Shown here piece after piece: positions 37,401 to 46,442 of a stretch of 64,000 nt of DNA (positions are counted from its first letter, which is position 1; each line of letters begins with the position of its first letter). The stretch comes from Shewanella algicola (GTDB taxonomy: Bacteria > Pseudomonadota > Gammaproteobacteria > Enterobacterales > Shewanellaceae), in NCBI RefSeq assembly GCF_014648035.1, contig NZ_BMQI01000020.1:17253-81252 (forward strand), read 5' to 3'. Position numbers and translations under genes: made by a program. Below the pieces are notes generated by a model. The model was not told the origin of the DNA and made no database searches. It saw nothing but the letters and a program-made list of their open reading frames with translations.

Positions 37401-38718
37401 CTATTTTAGATATTAAAGACCCATCAGGATCTAGTTTGTATACTACTCCGTCAAATGTAGATGCAAAAATCATTCTATCAAAAATATTAATGCTAAATAT
37501 TATATCATTTAGTATCTTTTTCTCATTTTTTGTTATGTTATCTTTAATAATCAAGCCATCAGATGTGCCTATAAAAATTTTATCTTCAATCTTCGCTAGT
37601 GTCTTTGGGCCAGGTGTGAATTTATTGTTTTTTTCCGAAATAGATTTGGTATCAAAATTGTATGACTTTAATCTTTCCGTATTATCTGCAATTAGTAATT
37701 CATCGTCTAATTTAATCATAGACCAAATGTTTGACTCTGGTATGTTTAGTCTTCTTAGTTGGTTTATTCTTCTTGATATATCAAAAAAACCGTCTACAAA
37801 GTTAGATAAGTATATATGATTAAAGCTTCTTGATATTAGTGTGTTATTTAATCTTTCTTCGCTTATATTTAGCGAGCCAATTTTAGTTAAGTTTAATCTT
37901 CCATTATTATATGAGATGTTGAATAAGTTGTTTCTTATTATTCCTAATTCACTATTTTTTTCTTCTTCCTGTAAACTAAATGTTTTTATTATCACATCTG
38001 ATATCAGCTCGGCTTTATTAGTTATTAAATAAACCCCACTTTTAGTTGCTGCTATTACTTCATTGTTCAGTAATGTTATGTCATTTGAGTCATTAATTAA
38101 TTTTTTTTCTGTGTTTTGATTTATTTTGTAAACATCCCCGTCATAATTTCTTAAAAAAAACTGGTCAGATAATTTGATAATTTTTTTTACTTCATTATAG
38201 TTTTTTGATTCAGAATCTAACGTTGCTTTGTTTTCTAAATAATTGTAAGCAATAACTCTATTTTTTAATCCTATTAAAATTTCATCCCCATTTTTTGATA
38301 GAGACCATATCGCTTTCTCTCCAACAAGATCTGATATTTCATTTTTGAAAAAGGTTCCATTGCTAGGGTTGTATAATATTAACCCTTTATCAGTTCCTAT
38401 AAGTAAATCACCATTATCAATATTTAGGAAATTTCGAATAAATGAGCTTGGTAATGACTTATTATCATCTCCAGCATAGAATTGTTTAAATTCATTACCG
38501 TCGAAACGATTTAGACCGTTGATGGTACCAACCCAAACGTAACCTTGCACATCTTCAGTTATAGCTGTGACAGTATCCTGAGATAAGCCGTTAGCAACGG
38601 TGTAATTAGTATGGTTGAGTAGAAAATCAAAGTTGGATTCTGTGTTTCCCATTTCTATGGCTATAGCAAAAGGGCTGATAAAAAAACAAACACAGATAAA
38701 CAGTAAAATTTTAGGCAT
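34417..38718 (-). CDS. Periplasmic propeller sensor with PAS, GGDEF and EAL domains
   Basis: A 1,433-residue membrane sensor predicted to control cyclic-di-GMP. Order: signal peptide (PKILLFICVCFFISPFAIA), about 600 residues of Reg_prop-type beta-propeller repeats (first blade ITEDVQGYVWVGTINGLNRFDG), a Y_Y_Y domain (FSFKFNVLGEKSTDFEYFYYLE), one membrane helix (LGIYTTFVIIIILLTI), two PAS/PAC domains, a GGDEF domain with RLGGDEF, and an EAL domain with MEALVRLNHP and LALDDFGTGYSSL. Both catalytic signatures are intact; no RxxD site precedes GGDEF. The start at 38718 is chosen for the signal peptide. The propeller-coding part is much more AT-rich than the enzyme-coding part. Confidence 0.9.
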   Translation of the reverse strand: MPKILLFICVCFFISPFAIAIEMGNTESNFDFLLNHTNYTVANGLSQDTVTAITEDVQGYVWVGTINGLNRFDGNEFKQFYAGDDNKSLPSSFIRNFLNIDNGDLLIGTDKGLILYNPSNGTFFKNEISDLVGEKAIWSLSKNGDEILIGLKNRVIAYNYLENKATLDSESKNYNEVKKIIKLSDQFFLRNYDGDVYKINQNTEKKLINDSNDITLLNNEVIAATKSGVYLITNKAELISDVIIKTFSLQEEEKNSELGIIRNNLFNISYNNGRLNLTKIGSLNISEERLNNTLISRSFNHIYLSNFVDGFFDISRRINQLRRLNIPESNIWSMIKLDDELLIADNTERLKSYNFDTKSISEKNNKFTPGPKTLAKIEDKIFIGTSDGLIIKDNITKNEKKILNDIIFSINIFDRMIFASTFDGVVYKLDPDGSLISKIDTGTGYPIYDTLLDGKILLIASQNGLLKYENSNLEKIFNDDFVFSITKNNNKVYFGTRNSVYLLEKNKITNILKRKKIIYSMTNIGNTITIASNREVIIIDTEKNKNYTLNTSDGSFNDYNTQSALKLNDKVLLGSTEGLLLLDPKLLTLNIESEKSKKINIEEFLLFNTPVKTGSEKLERPINLTKSISLKYSEYPFSFKFNVLGEKSTDFEYFYYLEDLEKDWLSTNGSNTVTYTNLSAGEYTFRLYAEHKFTKKKTDVRSIKVIITPPWWLSNLALGIYTTFVIIIILLTIRAINKRRQTQKQIALSEERLKLSLWGSGDEMWDWDIESGKIYRSNIWGSLDFPQDGRRSGNPDEESNIHPLDRERVAKALNDHFNSITDHFEIAYRVKARNQQWIWILDRAKIVERDQKDQPLRMTGTIKDINNIKQAEEQLRLFARAIENISEGMFILNEKYQFVEVNEACCELTASTHEKYLSETLSFSRYPESYSEQIRTILKQQGSWSGEVEASRGTDDFFLMELTIDAIYNEQGETSHYVGIFSDITRRKQQEEELRKLTNNDLLTGLPNRSSLQVTLSNLVKKDIHHTLMVLDLDNFKRINDSLGHQIGDDLLIGVAERIKLAIPEHASLYRLGGDEFALLVDQFPDIGNCAAIATKVINCLKPAFNINNESLVLGISIGIVLYPEDEQNEQALLRKADIAMYHAKSAGGSRYQFYSESLNQNALRQLEIENLIREALKDDLFEVYYQPKVDVKRERLAGMEALVRLNHPKLGLIGPNEFIPLAEENGLIIEIGDVVLRKACFAAQKWLESGLFDGRVAVNLSSKQFALVDLQQRIESILRLTKLPAKHLELEITEGTVIKNPEQAIKVMQQLAKMGVSLALDDFGTGYSSLSYLKRFPIHCLKIDKTFVDDIDKSDRDLKMVDSIITIAHNMGLSVVGEGVEQTAQLNILKALNCEEIQGYIYSKPIKETDFELMLAADKLKHEPLAQTLMKK

Positions 38719-38994
38719 AATTGTTATACTTATTCTCGTTCGATGCCGCAAAGAAGTTGATGAATTGTCTACTTTTTCAGAAACCTGCGAGTTTGTCAAA
38801 AGCATGTTAACAAAAAAGAAGTGATTGATAGATTAATGTGCAAACATTCTAATAATTTCATTAAAGAGTTACTTTTTTATCAGCAACTTATGTAGTACTA
38901 AAGTTTTATATGGTATCGGGTTCCGTTTATGCTTTTTTTGACAGTGTTTTAGTGGCTGCATGATAAATAGTGATGCAACCACTCAATGGTTATC
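38719..38994. other. Intergenic region upstream of the sensor gene
   Basis: Contains the leader of the sensor gene and the downstream side of the insulinase gene. Arms at 38951-38961 (AGTGGCTGCAT) and 38973-38983 pair with one mismatch; no T run follows on the minus strand, so it is a weak terminator for the insulinase gene. No gene seen. Confidence 0.45.
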
Positions 38995-41784
38995 TTAGAA
39001 CTGAAATTTGTTAGCTTGTTGCTTAAATGCTTTTAAATCGACGATCATGTTATCAGATCTCAAGCTTGCTTGGCTGTGATGTTGTTCACCACAACTGAAT
39101 AATACTAAGCGGTCACAGTCTCGACTGCGCATGTGGGCCACCATAAATTTAATTAAGTCTGCTCGAGTTAACTTCATGACTTCTGCAACAACGGTTTCAC
39201 GTTGGTTAAATTGATAATCTCGGTTTCCTAAGCTTACCCAGTAACGTTGGCTGCGCGTTTTTAAATTGGTGTCATTTTCCATTATTTGGCTAATCATGCC
39301 TTGCTTGGTACTTTCCCACTGCTCATTGGTGATTTGCATAACGGCATAGTTAAAGTCAGCGATAAACTCATCAATGGCTTCTAGGAGCTGCCTAGGTCCA
39401 GTTGTAGGGGATTGCACATAAAAGATAATCCCAGGGTGTCGATTTAGCGGTAAATAACCCGTGCCAACCATATAGCCGAGTTGTTGCTTAGTGCGTAACT
39501 CGTGAAAGAAGGTTGAAGACATTGTGTGGTTTAACAAGCTAAACAGTGCCATGCGTTCTGGTGTGGCCGCTCGTGATTGGTAATAAACAATGATGGCACT
39601 GTCTTGATGGGCAATGCTTTTTTCGCGCAGTAGTGAGCCTCTTTTATCTAAATTGACTAACTCTCTTGAGGATTCTGCGCTTGGCTTGGTTACCAGCGAC
39701 AGTAAATGTTTTAAGCGTTTACCCAGTTGCTGGGTTTCTTGTTCTAACCAATCACCGTAGACAAGCCCTTCAAGATAAACCTTTTTGTAAAATGCACTTA
39801 CGTGATTATGTAGATCACTTAGGGTGAGCTCTGCTAACTCTTCTGCCATTCTAGCGGGTTCAAAACTTCTCTTTTGCAGGGTGACCGTTAAGCTAGTAAA
39901 TAATTGTGAAATAGGTTTTGCTTGAGCAACGTTATTCCAGCTGCGTAAAATTTGCTTTTTAATCATGTTAAAGCGTTGTTCGGTAAAGTTACGTTCGCGC
40001 GCTTTATTGATAATTAGTGTTAATAGTTTTTCTTGATTGCCAGTAAATCCTGTGAGGTGCAGGGTTATTCCCCCTTGATGCGGGTAAATGTTGTAATTTA
40101 GCCCAGCCACTTCAGCCTGGTAAGTTGGTTCTGTGAGGTAATCGATTAGCATTTCAACGTAAAGTCGGGTTAATGCGGCTTGTCTCGGAGTTGAGCTTGC
40201 TTGGTCTGAATCAAGTGACAAGTATAAGTGACCTTTTGGTACATTGAACTCATCATCCTTTTTGTGCCAAATACGGTAACCTTCGCCTTCAGCGACTATC
40301 TTGGGTACATCGGTGTTACTTTTGTCTGAGCGAGCTTGAGGATTAGCCACAATAAACGGGTTTTTTTCAGGCAGTTTAAGTGCATGTCGAGTGGTTATCG
40401 CAGACCATTTATCCAGTTGATGTGGCTGTAATGATGTGACCTGATAAGGCGTGTCATACCATGCTGCTTGTTTATCTACTTGTGATTCTTTAGCCACTGT
40501 CATTAAGCGCATATTGCTCACTGACATCATCGATAATAATTGCATGGTTTCATCTTCATGCATTTCATCCATTCGGTAATCACCATAAATAATATCTTCA
40601 ATATCATAGTGATGCATGTTTATGCTGAGATGGCTGGCTAAGTCCAAGGTTTTAATTTGCTCCTGGTACCTAAATGCGGTATCTAATAGGCTAGCGCGTT
40701 CTTGATAACGCCAAGCGCTAACGCCTTGTTGTTTTATGAGCTCAATATATTCAAATACACAGGTGACTACTTCATCTAACTCAATATAACCTTTATCGGT
40801 TAACTGAATACTGATGGAATAATCTTTAAAGTTATAACCATTAACCCCACCGCCAGCAGACAAGTTATTCGCTAAACCTTGCAGTTTCAGATACGACAAC
40901 AAACTCCCTGGACTCTCATTACCGAGTAAATGGCTGATAAACGTTAGCGGTTTGCGTTTATAAAATTGATCTATCTCGGGCAAAGCAAAACAAATGCTGA
41001 CTCGTTTTTGATCTTTGAGCGGCACGATTTTAATATGCTTTTGTTGTTGTTCTTTGTTAAGTAAGGCTTCATTGGGATAGTGTTTACTGACATTTCGGTT
41101 TTCGATTGTCGAAAAATATTGCGTCACAATGGCTTCTAACTCTGCAATTGAACGCGGCGCGACAACACACAGTGTCATGATGTTTGCGCTGTAGTGTTGT
41201 CGATAAAATGCTAAAAGCTCATCACGAATAGCGGCCTGCTTACCTGCTAAAGTGGCTAAATTACCCACAGAGAATTTTGAGAAAGGGTGTTTAGGATTAA
41301 CGGATTCTTTTTGCACCTGGTAAACCCGGCGAATGTCGTCTTTGAGTTTTAAGCTAAACTCTGACTCAATAGCGTGTCTTTCTCGGTCGACTAATTCTAA
41401 ATCAAATTTAGGCGCGATAAAAAACTGGCTAAAGCGGTCTAAAGAGCCTTCTAACGCGTCGGCATTGATGCTGTAAAAAAAGTTAGTTTGTTCAGTGCCT
41501 GTCCATGCATTGTTGTTACCGCCATGCTGATTGATATAGGCATGGTACTCGCCTGAATCTGGGTATTTATCGGTACCTAAAAACAACATATGTTCAAGAA
41601 AATGTGCCATTCCAGGCCGCTCTGCGGGATCGTCAAAATGACCAACGCTGACCGCCATTGAGGCTGCAGCTTGGTTTGATTGCATATCTTCAACCAAAAG
41701 CACTCGTAATTGATTGCTTAATACTCGATATTGATATTGGCGATGATCATTTTGGCTTTTATAAACTGCTGGATAATCAGGCAA
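38995..41784 (-). CDS. Insulinase (M16) family zinc metallopeptidase, pitrilysin-like
   Basis: A 929-residue peptidase of the pitrilysin/insulysin type, a clam-shell enzyme that degrades peptides and small proteins. The zinc motif HFLEH is in MAHFLEHMLFLGTDKYP near residue 70, with the third ligand in the ESEFSLKLKDDIRR segment. Four M16-like domains fill the length, with RTKQQLGYMVGTGYLP late in the protein. No clear signal peptide is seen, unlike E. coli PtrA, so a cytoplasmic location is likely. A TTG start is used: GGAG lies 7 bases before it and no nearer ATG precedes the conserved domain. Confidence 0.9.
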   Translation of the reverse strand: MPDYPAVYKSQNDHRQYQYRVLSNQLRVLLVEDMQSNQAAASMAVSVGHFDDPAERPGMAHFLEHMLFLGTDKYPDSGEYHAYINQHGGNNNAWTGTEQTNFFYSINADALEGSLDRFSQFFIAPKFDLELVDRERHAIESEFSLKLKDDIRRVYQVQKESVNPKHPFSKFSVGNLATLAGKQAAIRDELLAFYRQHYSANIMTLCVVAPRSIAELEAIVTQYFSTIENRNVSKHYPNEALLNKEQQQKHIKIVPLKDQKRVSICFALPEIDQFYKRKPLTFISHLLGNESPGSLLSYLKLQGLANNLSAGGGVNGYNFKDYSISIQLTDKGYIELDEVVTCVFEYIELIKQQGVSAWRYQERASLLDTAFRYQEQIKTLDLASHLSINMHHYDIEDIIYGDYRMDEMHEDETMQLLSMMSVSNMRLMTVAKESQVDKQAAWYDTPYQVTSLQPHQLDKWSAITTRHALKLPEKNPFIVANPQARSDKSNTDVPKIVAEGEGYRIWHKKDDEFNVPKGHLYLSLDSDQASSTPRQAALTRLYVEMLIDYLTEPTYQAEVAGLNYNIYPHQGGITLHLTGFTGNQEKLLTLIINKARERNFTEQRFNMIKKQILRSWNNVAQAKPISQLFTSLTVTLQKRSFEPARMAEELAELTLSDLHNHVSAFYKKVYLEGLVYGDWLEQETQQLGKRLKHLLSLVTKPSAESSRELVNLDKRGSLLREKSIAHQDSAIIVYYQSRAATPERMALFSLLNHTMSSTFFHELRTKQQLGYMVGTGYLPLNRHPGIIFYVQSPTTGPRQLLEAIDEFIADFNYAVMQITNEQWESTKQGMISQIMENDTNLKTRSQRYWVSLGNRDYQFNQRETVVAEVMKLTRADLIKFMVAHMRSRDCDRLVLFSCGEQHHSQASLRSDNMIVDLKAFKQQANKFQF

Positions 41785-41973
41785 AAGAAGGCTCCAGAAA
41801 ACATAACTTGTTATATATTGATCTTCTTATGAGTTTTTAGCAAATAGCGAAGGCATGTTTTATGCTTTTATCGACTAAAGTTTAGCTAATTATCGGCGAT
41901 ACTAGGGTTTGTTGTTGTGCTATTTAGCGCTACAATTGCCGAAGAACGATAATAAAAATATCCAGAGAGAAGT

Positions 41974-42453
41974 ATGCAGTTATTTTTGATGCGACATGGC
42001 GAAGCCGGCTTTGATGCGCCGTCTGACCGAGAACGTAAACTAACCGAAACAGGCCGTATACACAGTGGATACATGGCTAACTGGTTAGGTAAACATGTAA
42101 ATCAACTAGATTTAGTTATCGTGAGCCCATATTTACGTGCTCAGCAAACGTGGCAAGAAGTCAGTAAACACTTACCAGCATCTCGCAAATTAGTTGTACT
42201 TGATGATGTTACTCCATCTGGTGATGCCAAAAAGGCAGTAGATGTGGTACTTGCTTATGCTGAACAGTACAAAGCAGACAATGTACTGGTGATTGCACAT
42301 ATGCCTATTTTAGGCTTTATGGTCAGTGAATTAGTAGCTGGTATTGAGCCGCCATTATTTGCGACATCTGCAGTGGCACAAATTGACAAACATATGCATC
42401 AATGCAGTTTTGTTGCCATGACAGCTGCTCATCAAGTGATGGCCGCACGCTAG
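41974..42453 (+). CDS. sixA: Phosphohistidine phosphatase SixA
   Basis: A 159-residue member of the histidine phosphatase superfamily. The catalytic motif LMRHGEAGF is at the very N-terminus, with VSPYLRAQQT and the second histidine in VIAHMPILGFM. In E. coli SixA removes phosphate from histidine on ArcB and on the nitrogen phosphotransfer protein NPr. It precedes convergent smrB, and in E. coli sixA is next to fadJ and smrB, so the locus is conserved apart from inserted genes. Confidence 0.92.
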   Translation: MQLFLMRHGEAGFDAPSDRERKLTETGRIHSGYMANWLGKHVNQLDLVIVSPYLRAQQTWQEVSKHLPASRKLVVLDDVTPSGDAKKAVDVVLAYAEQYKADNVLVIAHMPILGFMVSELVAGIEPPLFATSAVAQIDKHMHQCSFVAMTAAHQVMAAR

Positions 42454-42463
42454 TTATAATAAG

Positions 42464-42491
42464 TGCAAGGTAAGTCTTTACTTACCTTGCA
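42464..42491. terminator. Hairpin between sixA and smrB
   Basis: TGCAAGGTAAG and CTTACCTTGCA form a perfect 11-bp stem with a TCTTTA loop between the convergent sixA and smrB genes. T tracts are poor on both sides, so termination is likely but unproven. Confidence 0.6.
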
Positions 42492-42530
42492 ATCAGCAAC
42501 AGCCTAATATTTAAATTACCTCTACTACGC

Positions 42531-43058
42531 TTAACGCCTATGTGGCTGCTCACCAATATCAATTAATACCAATAACGCTGCATCGCCGCCCCATTCTTTA
42601 GGTGCTTGATGAAACGCTTTTACCTTAGGGTGTTGCGCTAACCACAAAGGTAATTGCTGCTTTAAAATCCCCGTACCGAAACCGTGCATCACACAACAAC
42701 AAATACTGCTTTGTTTAACGCAAGCTTGAATCAGTGCTGCCAGCTCAAGTTTGGCTTCAGATTGGCGTAGACCATGTAAATCAAGTAACAAATCGGGCGA
42801 ATAGTCACCACGTCTTAAGCGTTTTAGCTCAAGCTTATCTGCGCTGTCATTTATCCAACGCATAGGCCCATCGACCGGCAACAGCGGCTGATAAGTGTCC
42901 GAAAAATAGCTGTCAACGTGGATTTGACGCTCTTTAAATTCGAATTGTTTTTTAGGTTTGACAGGCTGTTTAAAATGGTGGGTATCTTGCTTGAGAGGTT
43001 TGATACCGTCTATCAGTTGGCTAAACAGCAACGTGTCTGAGTCATTTTCGTCTTTCAT
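42531..43058 (-). CDS. smrB: Smr-domain endonuclease SmrB
   Basis: A 175-residue protein with a C-terminal Smr domain (LLLDLHGLRQSEAKLEL at about 92, then MHGFGTGILKQQLPLWL). In E. coli SmrB cuts mRNA between collided ribosomes during rescue. The N-terminal part, about 85 residues, carries the usual QFEFKERQIHVDSYFSDTYQP segment. It is transcribed divergently from prmB with 80 bases between them, the same layout as in E. coli. Confidence 0.92.
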   Translation of the reverse strand: MKDENDSDTLLFSQLIDGIKPLKQDTHHFKQPVKPKKQFEFKERQIHVDSYFSDTYQPLLPVDGPMRWINDSADKLELKRLRRGDYSPDLLLDLHGLRQSEAKLELAALIQACVKQSSICCCVMHGFGTGILKQQLPLWLAQHPKVKAFHQAPKEWGGDAALLVLIDIGEQPHRR

Positions 43059-43138
43059 GGCGGTATTGTATTGAATTCTAGGTCATCTTAATAGACATCA
43101 GTTACAATAGCGCAGAACAATTTTTTTAGGAGTGTGTT

Positions 43139-44083
43139 TTGGATAAGATCTTTGTAGATGAAGCGGTCACTGAGTTACGTACTATAGGTGATATGTTGCG
43201 CTGGGCTGTTAGCCGTTTTAATGATGCCAATATTTATTATGGTCACGGTACTGATAATGCTTGGGACGAAGCCATTGCATTGGTTTTTCATGCTTTACAC
43301 TTACCCGAAGAAATCGGTCAGCAAGTTATTTTAAGTAACTTGACGAGCAGCGAAAAACATAAAATTGTTGAGTTAATCATTCGTCGAGTACGCGAACGTT
43401 TACCTGTACCGTATTTAACCAACAAAGCGCGTTTTGCCGGGCTTGAGTTTTATGTTGATGAGCGTGTGTTAGTACCACGTTCACCCATTGCTGAAATGAT
43501 TAATAACCAGTTTAGTCCATGGTTATACAACAAGCCTGTGCACCGCATTATGGATTTGTGTACGGGTAGCGGTTGTATTGCCATTGCGTGTGCTCATGCA
43601 TTTGAAGATGCAGAAGTGGATGCGCTTGATATTAGTGAAGATGCATTAGAAGTGGCCCAAATTAACATTGAGTCACTTGATGTGATGGAGCGTGTTTTCC
43701 CTATCCAGTCTGATTTATTCTCAGCAATTCCTAAAGGGCCGCATTACGATTTAATCGTTTCAAATCCGCCGTATGTGGATGCTGAAGATATTGGCGACAT
43801 GCCAGATGAGTATCACCACGAGCCAGCCATTGGTTTAGCCTCGGGCCGCGATGGTTTAGATTTAACCAAGCGCATTTTAGCCAATGCTGCTGATTACTTG
43901 ACTGAAAATGGGGTGTTAGTGATTGAAGTCGGTAATTCAATGGTACATCTAATTGAACAATTCCCTGATGTGCCATTCACTTGGGTAGATTTTGAATTTG
44001 GCGGTGACGGTGTGTTTGTATTAACCCGTGATCAGTTAGTTGAAAATGAATCACTTTTCTCTGTATACAAAGATGTTGAATAA
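43139..44083 (+). CDS. prmB: Ribosomal protein L3 glutamine methyltransferase PrmB
   Basis: SAM-dependent enzyme that methylates the side-chain nitrogen of a glutamine in ribosomal protein L3. The 314-residue protein has motif I in [16 protein letters not shown] and the catalytic NPPY motif in [14 protein letters not shown]. The TTG start at 43139 has AGGAG 6 bases upstream and gives [10 protein letters not shown]. aroC follows after 55 bases, as in other gammaproteobacteria. Confidence 0.94.
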   Translation: MDKIFVDEAVTELRTIGDMLRWAVSRFNDANIYYGHGTDNAWDEAIALVFHALHLPEEIGQQVILSNLTSSEKHKIVELIIRRVRERLPVPYLTNKARFAGLEFYVDERVLVPRSPIAEMINNQFSPWLYNKPVHRIMDLCTGSGCIAIACAHAFEDAEVDALDISEDALEVAQINIESLDVMERVFPIQSDLFSAIPKGPHYDLIVSNPPYVDAEDIGDMPDEYHHEPAIGLASGRDGLDLTKRILANAADYLTENGVLVIEVGNSMVHLIEQFPDVPFTWVDFEFGGDGVFVLTRDQLVENESLFSVYKDVE

Positions 44084-44138
44084 TACAGAGCAAGCAACAG
44101 GCAGTCGATTGAATCAAATATAGAGGTAGTTAACGCGC

Positions 44139-45233
44139 ATGTCAGGAAACAGTATTGGTCAAAACTTTGTTGTGACAACCTTTGGTGAAAGCCATGGTGT
44201 CGCCTTGGGTTGTATTATTGATGGTTGCCCACCAGGGCTCGAATTAACCGTTGAAGATATGCAACATGATTTAGACAGAAGACGTCCAGGCACATCGCGT
44301 TACACCACCGCTAGACGTGAAGCCGATGAAGTGAAAATTTTATCGGGTGTGTTTGAAGGTAAAACGACAGGCACCTCGATTGGTCTATTGATTGAAAATA
44401 CCGATCAACGCAGCCAAGATTATTCAGACATTAAAGACACTTTTCGCCCAGGTCATGCCGATTATACATATCAGCAAAAATATGGCATGCGCGATTACCG
44501 TGGTGGTGGTCGTTCATCTGCTCGTGAAACTGCGATGCGTGTTGCTGCGGGCGCAGTGGCTAAAAAATACCTTAAGCAAGTGCATGGTATTGAAATTCAT
44601 GGCTACCTTGCTCAGCTAGGACCAATTACTGCTGAAACTGTTGATTTAACCCAAATCGAACAAAATGCATTCTTTTTCCCTGATGCGACTAAGTTAGAAG
44701 CATTAGATGAATACATGCGTGGTTTACGTAAATCGGGTGACTCGATTGGCGCTAAAATTACCGTGGCTGCCACCGGCGTACCAGTAGGTTTAGGTGAGCC
44801 AGTATTTGATCGACTCGATGCTGATATTGCTCATGCGCTTATGGGCATTAATGCCGTTAAAGGTGTTGAAATCGGTGATGGTTTTGGCGTGGTTACCCAA
44901 AAAGGCTCTGAAGGTCGCGACTTAATGTCACCAGAGGGTTTTGCCTCTAATCATGCTGGTGGTGTATTAGGTGGAATTTCATCAGGTCAGCCAGTTGTGG
45001 CTCATATAGCGTTAAAGCCAACATCAAGTATCAGTGTGCCGGGTCAAAGCATGACAGTGCAGGGTGATACGGTTGATATGATCACTAAAGGTCGACACGA
45101 TCCTTGTGTGGGCATTCGTGCAGTACCAATTGCTGAAGCCATGTTAGCGATTGTATTAATGGATCATTTATTAAGACACCGCGCGCAAAATCAAGATGTT
45201 GTTCGTCATACGCCAGAGATTGGAATGTGTTAA
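44139..45233 (+). CDS. aroC: Chorismate synthase
   Basis: Last enzyme of the shikimate pathway: uses reduced flavin to eliminate phosphate from 5-enolpyruvylshikimate-3-phosphate, giving chorismate. The 364-residue protein begins [19 protein letters not shown] and shows the family signatures [38 protein letters not shown] and [17 protein letters not shown]. Its stop overlaps the next start by 1 base (TAATG). Confidence 0.97.
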   Translation: MSGNSIGQNFVVTTFGESHGVALGCIIDGCPPGLELTVEDMQHDLDRRRPGTSRYTTARREADEVKILSGVFEGKTTGTSIGLLIENTDQRSQDYSDIKDTFRPGHADYTYQQKYGMRDYRGGGRSSARETAMRVAAGAVAKKYLKQVHGIEIHGYLAQLGPITAETVDLTQIEQNAFFFPDATKLEALDEYMRGLRKSGDSIGAKITVAATGVPVGLGEPVFDRLDADIAHALMGINAVKGVEIGDGFGVVTQKGSEGRDLMSPEGFASNHAGGVLGGISSGQPVVAHIALKPTSSISVPGQSMTVQGDTVDMITKGRHDPCVGIRAVPIAEAMLAIVLMDHLLRHRAQNQDVVRHTPEIGMC

Positions 45234-46414
45234 TGCCCTCAAGTCACCGCGCTGAACCAGATTTACGCTGGCTCGGCGCCTGCTATTTCTTTTTCTTTTC
45301 TATTCTCGGCATCATGGTCCCCTATTTAGGGGTCTTTTTTGATAGCCGAGGCTTCAATGCGCAAGAGATTGGATTTTTGCTGGCCATTTTAATGGCCACG
45401 CGCATTGTAGCGCCTAACATTTGGGCGGCAGTAGCAGACCGAACAGGGATGCGCGCCGAGCTGATTAAGCTTGGATCGTTCGCTGCCGCAATAACGTACA
45501 TTAGCTTTTTCTTTGACGGCAGTTTTTTATACCTTGCTGTTAGTTTGGCCATTTACACCTTTTTTTGGAACTCAATTCTGGCGCAGTTAGAAGTGATTAC
45601 CTTAGAAACCTTAGGTGACAAAGCTGAGCGTTATGGGGCCATTCGCAGCTGGGGCAGTGTCGGCTATATTGTGTTAGTGATAAGTGGCGGTTTTGCCATT
45701 GATTATTGGGGCCCTGAAGTGCTGCCTTATATGGGCATGATATTATTTCTTGGCTTATTTGCCTGTTCATTACCGTTACCGGCTAACCGCAGTGTAGTGG
45801 TTAATCGTGCAGACCGACCTAAATTAACATTCGACGCCTCGCTTATTTTGTTTATGTTATCGGCGATGTTGCTGCAGATGAGTGTCGGGCCTTTTTATGG
45901 TTTCTTCGTACTCTACTTAAAGCAGTTTGGTTATTCCGAAACCGTTGCTGGCATACTGGTTGCCCTTGGCGTATTTGCCGAAATCATCCTCTTCTTTTAT
46001 TCATCTCGGTTGATCCGCCGGTATGGAATTCGCGTTTTGCTTGTGGTGAGTATGTTGCTGACGGCCGTTCGCTGGCTGTTGTTGGCTTTTGGCGTTGAGT
46101 CTCTTTTACTGTTGATCATCAGCCAAATCCTTCACGCATTTACCTTTGGCTTAGTGCACGCCGCGTCGATTCATTTTATTCATCGGCATTTTAATGTTAG
46201 TCATCGCAGTACAGGGCAGGCGTTGTATGCCAGCGTGAGTTTTGGTGTGGGCGGTGCGTTAGGTACCTGGATAAGCGGTATGATTTGGGGCGATGGCAGC
46301 CAAACGATGTGGGTGTGGGTCTTTGCCGCTAGCTGTGCGTTTTTATCTATGATTGCGGTAATGATGATCCCCAATATTAATGGTGAAGCCACCGCTAATA
46401 CAGTACAAGATTAA
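45233..46414 (+). CDS. Major facilitator superfamily transporter
   Basis: A 393-residue inner-membrane transporter with about 12 hydrophobic segments, of the MFS_1-like group that includes the 3-phenylpropionate transporter HcaT. Motifs include FFFSILGIMVPYLGVFFDSRGFNAQEIGFLL and the loop AIRSWGSVGYIVLV. An upstream GTG (45227) is in frame, but the ATG overlapping the aroC stop is the better start. Substrate unknown; coupling to aroC may be positional only. Confidence 0.88.
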   Translation: MPSSHRAEPDLRWLGACYFFFFSILGIMVPYLGVFFDSRGFNAQEIGFLLAILMATRIVAPNIWAAVADRTGMRAELIKLGSFAAAITYISFFFDGSFLYLAVSLAIYTFFWNSILAQLEVITLETLGDKAERYGAIRSWGSVGYIVLVISGGFAIDYWGPEVLPYMGMILFLGLFACSLPLPANRSVVVNRADRPKLTFDASLILFMLSAMLLQMSVGPFYGFFVLYLKQFGYSETVAGILVALGVFAEIILFFYSSRLIRRYGIRVLLVVSMLLTAVRWLLLAFGVESLLLLIISQILHAFTFGLVHAASIHFIHRHFNVSHRSTGQALYASVSFGVGGALGTWISGMIWGDGSQTMWVWVFAASCAFLSMIAVMMIPNINGEATANTVQD

Positions 46415-46442
46415 CATCTTAAAAGAGTCGCAAGGAGTTATT

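Noticed and set aside
37436..37819. Plus-strand frame of 127 codons opposite the sensor gene
   Set aside because: It is caused by AT-rich sequence with few stops; the minus strand encodes continuous propeller repeats.
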